A DNA stretch of 64,000 nucleotides from Tianweitania populi (GTDB lineage: Bacteria > Pseudomonadota > Alphaproteobacteria > Rhizobiales > Rhizobiaceae): contig NZ_BMZQ01000001.1 of the NCBI RefSeq assembly GCF_014652875.1, forward strand, positions 1,240,001 to 1,304,000, read 5' to 3'. The notes beneath the pieces were generated by a model. The model was not told the origin of the DNA, ran no database searches, and was given only the letters and a program-made list of their open reading frames with translations. Each line of letters starts with the position of its first letter. The stretch's first letter is position 1. Positions 16,577 to 23,655 of this stretch are shown piece after piece. The position numbers and the translations under genes are program-made.

Positions 16577-17248
16577 ATGAGTCAGCGTCGCCGTGAAAAT
16601 AAAGAAAAAGCTGCTTTCATCGAGACGAGCGGCAGCGCTGTGCCTGTTGAAGACCGCCTTCTGGTGATCGCGTGCGGCGCCATCGCGCGCGAGGTTTTGG
16701 CGGTCACCAAGCTGAACCGCCTCGACCATGTCGACCTCACCTGCCTTCCGGCGATCTGGCATGTGTATCCCGCAAAGATCGCGCCTGCTATGCGTGAGCA
16801 GATCAAGGCGGCGCGGGAAAAAGGCTATCGCCGCATCTTCATAGGCTATGCCGAGTGCGGCACGCAGGGGCAGCTCGACAAGATCTGCGCGGAAGAAGGC
16901 GTCGAACGCATCGAAGGGCCGCATTGCTACGCCTTTTTCACCGGCAACGAGCGCTTCATGGCTGGGATCGACACCGAGTTTACGGCCTTCTACCTGACCG
17001 ACCTGATCACGCGACAGTTCGAAGCCTTCGTGATCGAACCACTGAAGCTGGACAAGCATCCCGAACTTCGCGACATGGTGTTCGGCAACTACACCAAGAT
17101 CGTTTATCTTGCGCAGACAGATGATCCCGCGCTTCAGGAAAAAGCCCGATGGGCGGCCGACTATCTCAAGCTCGATTACGAATACCGCTTCACCGGCTAT
17201 GGCGATCTGGAGCCGGCTTTGCAACGTGCTGCGCTTCCTCATCAATGA
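16577..17248 (+). CDS. DUF1638 protein of the methyl-transfer set
   Basis: This 223-residue protein has the DUF1638 features: an ACGA motif after the first strand (about residue 33), LP-x-IWHVYP, the Gly-rich GYAECGT with a conserved cysteine, and GPHCYAFF with adjacent His and Cys. These conserved Cys/His residues suggest a metal or redox site. DUF1638 genes often sit in corrinoid methyltransferase clusters of methanogens and bacteria, but no role is established to my knowledge. Here it lies between the corrinoid protein and the folate enzymes on the same strand. The N-terminal MSQRRRENKEK is strongly basic. Confidence 0.82.
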   Translation: MSQRRRENKEKAAFIETSGSAVPVEDRLLVIACGAIAREVLAVTKLNRLDHVDLTCLPAIWHVYPAKIAPAMREQIKAAREKGYRRIFIGYAECGTQGQLDKICAEEGVERIEGPHCYAFFTGNERFMAGIDTEFTAFYLTDLITRQFEAFVIEPLKLDKHPELRDMVFGNYTKIVYLAQTDDPALQEKARWAADYLKLDYEYRFTGYGDLEPALQRAALPHQ

Positions 17249-17290
17249 ACCTGTGATGATCGGGCTCGCCTCAAGGCTCCAAAGGATTTC

Positions 17291-17863
17291 ATGATGCGTC
17301 GACTGCTTCTGGCGGCTGTTCTTCTTGGTTCAACGGCCTCGGCTCACGCCGACGGCGCGATCAGCCGGATCATCACCAAGAGCGACGCGGCGCGTTTGGA
17401 GAAATACGAGGCGACCCGCACGGAAGCCTTGAACGACGCGCGCGAAAACGGTGATGCAAAGGACGTCGATGTCGTCAACACCGTCATGACCGAGCGACCG
17501 CTGCGCTTTGCGGGTTTCGACATGACAGGCGATTGGCAATGCCGCACGATCAAGCTCGGTGGCGATCCTGCTGCCGTTGTTTACGGCTGGTTCAAGTGTC
17601 GCGTGACGGATGATGGTGCCGGCTGGTTCCTGAGCAAGATCAACGGCTCGCAACGCACGCAAGGCCGCTTCTATGACGACAACGATCTGCGGCTGACCTA
17701 TCTTGGCACGCAGTTCGTGCAAGGTGAGCAGCCGAAGCGTTATGGCACATATGCCGACGCCGATCAGGTGGGCTACGCCTTCCGCACGGCCAAGGGTTTT
17801 CGCATCGAATTTCCGGCGCCTGTTTTCGAGTCGAAGCTCGATATTCTGGAACTGCGTCGATGA
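17291..17863 (+). CDS. DUF4893 exported protein
   Basis: This 190-residue protein has a signal peptide of about 20 residues (MMRRLLLAAVLLGSTASAHA) and a mature domain with the DUF4893 pattern: DAARLEKYEATR, GDWQCRTIKLGG, WFKC, and TYLGTQFV. It is predicted to be periplasmic. No function is known for the family. It is in the same direction as the DUF1638 gene, 42 bases downstream, and is probably a general envelope protein rather than a methyl-transfer component, since the family also occurs without such genes. Confidence 0.8.
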   Translation: MMRRLLLAAVLLGSTASAHADGAISRIITKSDAARLEKYEATRTEALNDARENGDAKDVDVVNTVMTERPLRFAGFDMTGDWQCRTIKLGGDPAAVVYGWFKCRVTDDGAGWFLSKINGSQRTQGRFYDDNDLRLTYLGTQFVQGEQPKRYGTYADADQVGYAFRTAKGFRIEFPAPVFESKLDILELRR

Positions 17864-17944
17864 TGCATGACGGATTGTCGTGAACCTCTGCCATGATCCT
17901 CTAAATGAGCATGGCCAGTTGCAGCCCAGGAACCGACACTCCCC

Positions 17945-18613
17945 ATGATTGAAGACCCCGCCTTCGGGCCAGGCACTCCGGAAGCTGCCCGCGATCTGAT
18001 CGACGGCGAGCCGCTGCCACCGCGTTTGTCGCAGGTTTTCAAGTCGCTTGCCGACAACGCCAATGGCCCGGTGACGGTACGCCAAATTCGTGACGCACTG
18101 GGTGACCGCAGCTTCGCCGCCCTTCTCGTCTTTTTCGCCGCCATCAACCTTTTGCCGCTGCCGCCAGGTACGACGCTCGTTCTCGGTCTGCCGCTGATGA
18201 TCGTGTCGGCGCAGATGGTGTGGGGCCGCAAGATAGCCTGGCTGCCGCAGTTCATTCTCGTGCGCTCCGTCCAGGCCGAACAGTTTCGCGCACTGGCCGA
18301 ACGCTTCATTCCCCGCCTGATCTGGCTCGAACGCTGGATCAAGCCGCGCTTCTGGCCAATGCCGGACCGTTATGACGAGCGCGTCATCGGCCTGCTTGCG
18401 CTCGTGATGGGAACGCTGGTGACACTGCCGATCCCGCTCGGCAATTGGTTTCCTGCTTTGACTATCGCGCTGTCCGGTCTCGCTTTGTCGGAACGCGACG
18501 GCATCCTGCTTGGCGTGGCTGCTGCGGCCGGCGCTTTCTCGGTCGTTTTGATCGTGGCGCTGGCCGGCACGGTCAACTATGCGCTGCATGCTGTTGCAGC
18601 CTGGTTCTGGTGA
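17945..18613 (+). CDS. ExoD-family membrane protein
   Basis: This 222-residue integral membrane protein matches the ExoD family (exopolysaccharide synthesis protein ExoD): RQIRDALGDRSFAALLVFFA, the Pro-rich LLPLPPGTT hairpin, and paired C-terminal hydrophobic segments at about 150-220. ExoD of Sinorhizobium affects exopolysaccharide production and alkali tolerance, with an unclear molecular role. It has no exopolysaccharide gene neighbours here. It lies between the DUF4893 and Virulence_fact genes, all in the same direction, so co-transcription with the methyl-transfer genes is possible. Confidence 0.85.
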   Translation: MIEDPAFGPGTPEAARDLIDGEPLPPRLSQVFKSLADNANGPVTVRQIRDALGDRSFAALLVFFAAINLLPLPPGTTLVLGLPLMIVSAQMVWGRKIAWLPQFILVRSVQAEQFRALAERFIPRLIWLERWIKPRFWPMPDRYDERVIGLLALVMGTLVTLPIPLGNWFPALTIALSGLALSERDGILLGVAAAAGAFSVVLIVALAGTVNYALHAVAAWFW

Positions 18614-18720
18614 CGACGCCAAGACAGGCGCGTCGCTTTTGAATGCGCCAGCGTCGTCGCATAACAAGCGGCGGGCAAGCACATCCTGCAACCTCAACCC
18701 AAGACGCAAAGGACGCAAAC

Positions 18721-19023
18721 ATGGCCGATTTGGTCGTTGTTTATTGGCGGGACATTCCCGCCCAGGTGATCGTCAAGAAAGGCCGGCAAACCGCCAAACG
18801 CGAACTGTCGCTGCGCTTCACGGAAGCCATCGACATGTGCGCCATGCGGACGGGAGCGGGCGATACGGACGCTTACCTGGCGGACTGGCGACGCGCCGCG
18901 CCGGAGCCGGTTTCCGACGATCTGGAAGCCGAGGCCGACAAGGCGATGACGCGTTTGGAAGAGGACTATCCACGGGAAAAGCTCGTCGCGCTGGTCAAGG
19001 CGGGCGGGCGCAGCGACGGCTAG
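18721..19023 (+). CDS. Virulence_fact-domain small protein of the methyl-transfer set
   Basis: This 100-residue soluble protein starts MADLVVVYWRDIPAQVIVKK and contains ELSLRFTEAIDMCAMR, the pattern of the small domain named Virulence_fact in domain databases. The name comes from a plant pathogen screen and says little about mechanism. In Hyphomicrobiales and Rhodobacterales this gene is usually next to methylenetetrahydrofolate reductase and corrinoid methyltransferases, and here it lies 17 bases before the reductase gene. An accessory role for the reductase or the methyl branch is a fair inference. The ATG at 18721 follows repeated ACGCAAA sequence; an earlier in-frame start at 18643 is less likely. 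Confidence 0.75.
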   Translation: MADLVVVYWRDIPAQVIVKKGRQTAKRELSLRFTEAIDMCAMRTGAGDTDAYLADWRRAAPEPVSDDLEAEADKAMTRLEEDYPREKLVALVKAGGRSDG

Positions 19024-19040
19024 CCGGAGGAGGCTCGGCA

Positions 19041-19904
19041 ATGATTCACATACCTGCATCCATTGAGATCGTGCCCAAGCAGGCACTCGAATCAGCCGAG
19101 CTTCCCGGCCTTTTTCCGGCCGGTACGCGCGTTTACGTCACCGACATTGGCACCGACACAGTTGAAGACCTGACCGCGGCCGCCAAGCGCGTGCGTGACC
19201 TCGGTTACACGCCCGTGCCGCACTTCGCGTGCCGCCGACTGACGACGCGGGCTGCCCTGGAAGACCGGGTCAAGCGCGCAGCCACCGAAGCCGGCGTCAC
19301 CGATGTGCTGGTGATCGGCGGCGGGCTGGACAAGCCGGCCGGCGAGTTCGCCTCGGCCATGGAGGTGTTGAACACCGGTGTGTTCGAGCGAAACGGCATC
19401 AAGGCCATGGGCGTGGCAGGCCATCCCGAAGGCAGTCCGGACTTTTCCCTGGAGTCTGCCATGCAGGCGCTGCGGGAAAAGCAGGCTTTCGCCGACCGCA
19501 CGGGCATTGATGTCCGTATCGTCACCCAGTTCGGCTTCGATCCAACCAAGTTCATCGGCTGGGCCGACAGTTTGCGCGCGGAGGGCATCAACCTGCCCGT
19601 TCACCTCGGCGTCGCTGGTCCCGCCAAGTTCCCCACCCTCATCAAATATGCCGCCATGTGCGGCGTGGGCAATTCCATCGATTTCCTGAAAAAGAACGCG
19701 CTGTCGCTGACTGCTCTTGCTGTGGGCCACAACCCGGAAGAAGTCGTCGGGCCGATCGAAGCGAGCTCACGGCGCCCAAGCTCGCCCATTACCCAGATCC
19801 ACGTCTTTCCATTTGGCGGCTTGAAGAAGTCGGCTGAATGGCTTGTCAAGCGCGGCTCATGGGATATAAAGACATCTGCATATCCTTCTGCCCTCTTCGC
19901 CTGA
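19041..19904 (+). CDS. Methylenetetrahydrofolate reductase, MetF-like
   Basis: This 287-residue protein is a TIM-barrel methylenetetrahydrofolate reductase-family protein, slightly shorter than Escherichia coli MetF. Family landmarks include PHFACRRL, VIGGGLDKP (where canonical MetF has RGD), GVAGHPEGSPD and TQFGFDP. The enzyme interconverts 5,10-methylene- and 5-methyl-tetrahydrofolate with FAD. In this context it probably runs in the oxidative direction, feeding methyl groups from amines into the C1 pool. The ATG has GGAGGAGG just upstream. The preceding in-frame open stretch from 18579 overlaps the Virulence_fact gene in another frame and is not coding. The 3' end of the gene contains the SahR-like palindrome at 19864. 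Confidence 0.85.
   Translation: MIHIPASIEIVPKQALESAELPGLFPAGTRVYVTDIGTDTVEDLTAAAKRVRDLGYTPVPHFACRRLTTRAALEDRVKRAATEAGVTDVLVIGGGLDKPAGEFASAMEVLNTGVFERNGIKAMGVAGHPEGSPDFSLESAMQALREKQAFADRTGIDVRIVTQFGFDPTKFIGWADSLRAEGINLPVHLGVAGPAKFPTLIKYAAMCGVGNSIDFLKKNALSLTALAVGHNPEEVVGPIEASSRRPSSPITQIHVFPFGGLKKSAEWLVKRGSWDIKTSAYPSALFA
19864..19883. promoter_or_regulatory. SahR-like palindrome before the MtrH-like gene
   Basis: ATATAAAGACATCTGCATAT pairs at 7 of 10 positions and is framed by GG/CC, giving GGATAT/ATATCC arms. It shares ATAAAGA and its 20-base span with the site before bmt. It lies inside the last codons of the reductase gene, 56 bases before the next gene, suggesting an internal promoter or repressor site. 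Confidence 0.42.
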
Positions 19905-19938
19905 TTTTTAACCGACACACCCTAAGGCCACCAGACAC

Positions 19939-20907
19939 ATGACCCGCACGATCGTTGCCTCCGCGACCCGCGAAATCGTCATCGGCTTCGACCAGCCCTT
20001 CTGCGTCATCGGTGAGCGCATCAATCCGACCGGTCGCAAGAAGCTGGCCGCCGAGATGGTTGCCGGCAATTTCGAGACGGTGATCAAGGATGCGCTGGAA
20101 CAGGCTGCGGCCGGCGCAACCATGCTCGACGTCAATGCCGGCGTCACGGCCGTCGACCCGAACGCCACCGAACCGGCCCTGCTGGTGCAGACGATGGAGA
20201 TCGTGCAGGGCCTGGTCGATCTGCCGCTGTCGATCGACAGTTCGGTCACGGCTGCAATCGAGGCAGCTCTCAAGGTCGCCAAGGGCCGTCCGCTAGTCAA
20301 TTCGGTCACGGGCGAGGAAGAAAAGCTCGAGGCCATCCTGCCGCTGGTCAAGAAATACAATGTGCCGGTGGTGGCGATCTCCAACGACGAGACCGGCATC
20401 TCGATGGACCCGGATGTCCGCTTTGCCGTCGCCAGGAAGATCGTCGAGCGCTGCGCGGATTTCGGCATTCCCGCGCATGACGTCGTGGTCGATCCGCTGG
20501 TAATGCCGATCGGTGCTCTGGGCGATGCAGGCCGCCAGGTCTTCGCGCTGTTGCGCCGTTTGCGCGAGGAGCTCAAGGTCAACACGACTTGCGGGCTGTC
20601 GAACATTTCCTTCGGCCTGCCCCACCGCCACGGCATCAACGCCGCTTTCATCCCCATGGTGATCGGCGCCGGCATGACCTCGGCCATCATGAACCCCTGC
20701 CGCCCGCAGGAAATGGAAGCCGTTCGCGGCGCCAACGTGCTTGCCGGAACCGACGAGAACTGCACGACCTGGATCAAGACCTACAAGGACTACAAGCCAG
20801 GCGAACACGCAGCCCCCGCTCCGGTGGCGGTCAGCGCGCCGGGTGACGCCGGTGCCGCCGGCGGTCGCCGCCGCGGCGGGCGCGAGGCGCGGATGAACCG
20901 GGGCTAA
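19939..20907 (+). CDS. Methyltetrahydrofolate:corrinoid methyltransferase, MtrH/AcsE-like
   Basis: This 322-residue protein belongs to the pterin-binding methyltransferases related to dihydropteroate synthase. GERINPTG (25-32), DVNAG (64-68), an SIDSS strand, NSVTGEE and the VVVDPLVMP strand line the tetrahydrofolate pocket. Family members move methyl groups between corrinoid proteins and folate (AcsE, the N-terminal half of MetH, MtgA). Here it most likely takes the methyl group from the corrinoid protein at 15558 to H4folate. The C-terminal residues (about 304-322) form an Arg/Gly-rich tail with GGRRRGGREARMNRG, absent from characterised AcsE-type enzymes. A SahR-like site precedes the gene. 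Confidence 0.9.
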   Translation: MTRTIVASATREIVIGFDQPFCVIGERINPTGRKKLAAEMVAGNFETVIKDALEQAAAGATMLDVNAGVTAVDPNATEPALLVQTMEIVQGLVDLPLSIDSSVTAAIEAALKVAKGRPLVNSVTGEEEKLEAILPLVKKYNVPVVAISNDETGISMDPDVRFAVARKIVERCADFGIPAHDVVVDPLVMPIGALGDAGRQVFALLRRLREELKVNTTCGLSNISFGLPHRHGINAAFIPMVIGAGMTSAIMNPCRPQEMEAVRGANVLAGTDENCTTWIKTYKDYKPGEHAAPAPVAVSAPGDAGAAGGRRRGGREARMNRG

Positions 20908-20960
20908 AAGCAAGCTTGCGGAAGGCGCACCTGAACGTATATACAAACGTGTAGTGCAGC

Positions 20961-21248
20961 ATGCGGTTTGATGGGTTCGATTGGGACGCTGGCAATTGGC
21001 CAAAATGTTCAGATCACGGGGTTAGCAAAGCCGAGATCGAGTCCATCTTTTTTGGAGAGCTGCAAACCAACGCCGATCCTTCTCAACTCGAGAGGCGATT
21101 TCGAGCCATCGGGCAACTCAAGACGGGTCGTCCCATCTTCGTTGTCTACACGTTACGCCGGCATGAAAAGCTTCTGCTGATCCGACCAATCAGCGCGCGC
21201 TTCATGCATGAAAAGGAGATCAAACGCTATGAGCACAGTAAGCTCTAA
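20961..21248 (+). CDS. brnT: BrnT-family toxin
   Basis: This 95-residue protein matches the BrnT toxin family: FDWDAGNWPKCSDHGVS at the N-terminus, an IESIFFG helix, then RFRAIG and RPIFVVYTLR with a C-terminal IRPISAR followed by HEKEIKRYE. BrnT toxins have a RelE-like fold and cut RNA. The second gene of the pair overlaps by 20 bases, as is normal for type II modules. Upstream is an ACGT-ATATACAA-ACGT repeat (about 20936-20952) that could be the autoregulatory operator. Unusually, the pair sits between two genes of the methyl-transfer set on the same strand. Confidence 0.85.
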   Translation: MRFDGFDWDAGNWPKCSDHGVSKAEIESIFFGELQTNADPSQLERRFRAIGQLKTGRPIFVVYTLRRHEKLLLIRPISARFMHEKEIKRYEHSKL

Positions 21249-21492
21249 GAAGTTTCCAGAATTCGCGACCGATCAGGAAGCCGAAGAGTTCGTGGCGAAC
21301 GCTGATCTTTCTGAATATGACTTTTCCGATTTCAAACCCATGCGTTTCGAACTTGCTCCGAAGTCGGCGCAATTGAACATGCGTTTGCCGAATCAATTGC
21401 TTCAGGCGGTCAAAGACCGGGCAAAGGAGCGGGGCATCCCCTATACCCGCCTTATCCGCGAAGCGCTCGAACGTACCGTTGCAAGCAGATAA
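21229..21492 (+). CDS. brnA: BrnA/CopG-type antitoxin
   Basis: This 87-residue protein is the expected partner of the upstream BrnT. An acidic N-terminal part (ATDQEAEEFVANADLSEYDFSDF) that would cover the toxin is followed by a ribbon-helix-helix DNA-binding domain (about 47-85, NMRLPNQLLQAVKDRAKERG). The start overlaps the toxin gene by 20 bases and has GGAG nine bases upstream. It should neutralise the toxin and repress its own promoter. The next gene begins only 14 bases after its stop codon, so the antitoxin transcript probably continues into the corrinoid-activator gene. Confidence 0.85.
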   Translation: MSTVSSKKFPEFATDQEAEEFVANADLSEYDFSDFKPMRFELAPKSAQLNMRLPNQLLQAVKDRAKERGIPYTRLIREALERTVASR

Positions 21493-21506
21493 TTGACGAG
21501 TTCGAC

Positions 21507-23564
21507 TTGAACGCCCCGCTTAATATCAAAGACCCCCTCGTTCTGTTCATGCCTTCGGGCAAACGCGGGAATTTTCCGCTTGGCACGCCGGTGCTGGATG
21601 CCGCGCGCCAGCTTGGCGTTTATGTGGAAAGCGTGTGCGGCGGGCGAGCGACGTGCGGGCGGTGCCAGATCGAGGTGCAGGAAGGCAATTTCGCCAAGCA
21701 CAAGATCGTCTCGTCGAACGACCACATCTCGCCGAAGGGCCCGAAGGAAGAGCGCTACGAACGCGTAAAGGGCCTGCCGGACGGTCGGCGTCTGTCCTGT
21801 TCCGCAACGATCCAGGGCGATCTGGTTGTTGACGTACCGCAAGACACCATCATCAACGCGCAGACCATCCGGAAAGCAGCGGTTGATCGCCATATCGAGC
21901 GCAATCCTGCGATCCAGCTCTGTTTCGTCGAGGTGGACGAGCCAGACATGCACAAGCCGCTGGGGGATCTCGACCGGCTGAAGGTGGTGCTGGAGCACGA
22001 CTGGGGCTTCAAGAACCTGCAGGTGGCGCACCATCTTCTGGCCGATGTGCAGAAGATCCTGCGCAAAGGCGAGTGGGGTGTGACGGCGTCGATCCACCGC
22101 GACCCCGAAGCCGAACAGCCGACGATCATCGCTCTGTGGCCCGGCCTCAAGAACGAGGCCTATGGCATCGCCTGCGATATCGGCTCCACCACGATCGCGA
22201 TCCATCTGGTTTCGCTCCTGTCTGGCCGCATCGTCGCATCATCCGGCACGTCCAACCCGCAGATCCGCTTCGGCGAGGATCTGATGAGCCGCGTGTCCTA
22301 TGTCATGATGAACCCGGATGGCCGCGAGGCCATGACGGTCGCGGTGCGGCAGGCGATCAACGAACTGACCGACAAGGTCTGCACAGAAGCGGGTGTGGAT
22401 CGTCACGACATCCTGGATTCCGTCTTCGTCGCCAACCCGATCATGCACCACCTCTTCCTCGGCATCGATCCGACGGAACTGGGCCAGGCGCCATTTGCGC
22501 TGGCCGTATCAGGCGCTGTGCATTGCGCGGCGAGCGACCTTGCGCTCGACTTCAACCAGGGCGCGCGCACCTACCTCCTGCCCTGCATTGCCGGCCATGT
22601 CGGCGCGGATGCCGCGGGCGCGACCTTGTCGGAAGGCCCTTATCGGCAGGACAAGATGATGCTGCTGGTGGATGTCGGCACCAATGCCGAGATCGTGCTG
22701 GGCAATCGAAACCGTGTTGTTGCCGCGTCGTCGCCGACCGGTCCAGCCTTCGAAGGCGCCGAAATCTCGTCGGGTCAACGCGCCGCGCCCGGCGCGATCG
22801 AACGTGTGCGCATCGACCCTGCGACATTGGAGCCGAAGTTCCGCGTTATCGGCTCTGAGTTGTGGTCGGATGAAGACGGCTTTGCGGAGTCCGTTGCCGA
22901 CATCGGCGTCACCGGCATCTGCGGCTCAGCGATCATCGAGGTGGTCGCGGAAATGTATCTTTCCGGCATCATATCCGAAGATGGTGTCGTGGACGGCGCG
23001 ATGGCCGAGCGCAGTGCGCGCATCCTGCCGAACGGCCGCACCTTCTCCTATCTCCTGCATGACGGTACGCCGCGCATTACAGTGACGCAAAACGACATCC
23101 GCGCCATCCAGCTCGCCAAGTCTGCGCTTTATGCCGGTGTGAAGCTGCTGATGGAAAAGCAGGGCGTCGATCATGTCGACACGATCAGCTTCGCCGGCGC
23201 CTTCGGCTCCTTCATCGATCCGAAATACGCAATGGTGCTCGGCCTCATCCCCGATTGCGACCTGAGCGACGTAAAGGCCGTGGGTAACGCGGCGGGTACG
23301 GGTGCCTTGATGGCCCTGCTGAGTCGCGATCACCGGCGCGAAATCGAGTCGACGGTGCAGAAGATCGAGAAGATCGAAACCGCGCTCGAGCCGAAATTTC
23401 AGGAGCATTTCGTCCACGCCATGGCGCTGCCGAACAAGGTCGACCCCTTCCCCAAGCTCGCCGAACAAGTCACCCTGCCGCCGCGCAAGGTGCTGGCCGA
23501 TGCGGCAGCGGAAGGCGGCGGTGGTCGTCGGCGCGGACGTGAAGGGCGGCGCGGGCGCGAATAG
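21507..23564 (+). CDS. Ferredoxin-ASKHA corrinoid activation protein
   Basis: This 685-residue protein has an N-terminal plant-type [2Fe-2S] domain (C44-x5-C50-x2-C53-x44-C98), a linker, and an ASKHA ATPase domain (from about 215, with ACDIGSTTIA, later DVGTNAEIVLG and the FAGAFGSFIDP signature). This is the RACE-type architecture that uses ATP to reduce inactive Co(II) corrinoid back to Co(I). It differs from methanogen RamA, which carries C-terminal [4Fe-4S] clusters. The predicted start is TTG at 21507; the next ATG (21549) would cut into the first ferredoxin strand. The last 17 residues are Arg/Gly-rich. As the corrinoid protein is oxidised by air, this protein would be essential for the pathway. 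Confidence 0.88.
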   Translation: MNAPLNIKDPLVLFMPSGKRGNFPLGTPVLDAARQLGVYVESVCGGRATCGRCQIEVQEGNFAKHKIVSSNDHISPKGPKEERYERVKGLPDGRRLSCSATIQGDLVVDVPQDTIINAQTIRKAAVDRHIERNPAIQLCFVEVDEPDMHKPLGDLDRLKVVLEHDWGFKNLQVAHHLLADVQKILRKGEWGVTASIHRDPEAEQPTIIALWPGLKNEAYGIACDIGSTTIAIHLVSLLSGRIVASSGTSNPQIRFGEDLMSRVSYVMMNPDGREAMTVAVRQAINELTDKVCTEAGVDRHDILDSVFVANPIMHHLFLGIDPTELGQAPFALAVSGAVHCAASDLALDFNQGARTYLLPCIAGHVGADAAGATLSEGPYRQDKMMLLVDVGTNAEIVLGNRNRVVAASSPTGPAFEGAEISSGQRAAPGAIERVRIDPATLEPKFRVIGSELWSDEDGFAESVADIGVTGICGSAIIEVVAEMYLSGIISEDGVVDGAMAERSARILPNGRTFSYLLHDGTPRITVTQNDIRAIQLAKSALYAGVKLLMEKQGVDHVDTISFAGAFGSFIDPKYAMVLGLIPDCDLSDVKAVGNAAGTGALMALLSRDHRREIESTVQKIEKIETALEPKFQEHFVHAMALPNKVDPFPKLAEQVTLPPRKVLADAAAEGGGGRRRGREGRRGRE

Positions 23565-23655
23565 GCTCTGGAACAGTCGGTTCCTCAATCAGCCGCTTGC
23601 TATCGCATCGATCGTTGAATAGCTGGCGTGCAATGCTCACAGCGCGAGGCCGGTC

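Noticed and set aside
18579-19904. Apparent fusion of an Arg-rich domain to the MetF-like reductase
   Set aside because: The extra stretch overlaps the Virulence_fact gene in another frame; ATG at 19041 with GGAGGAGG upstream is the better start.
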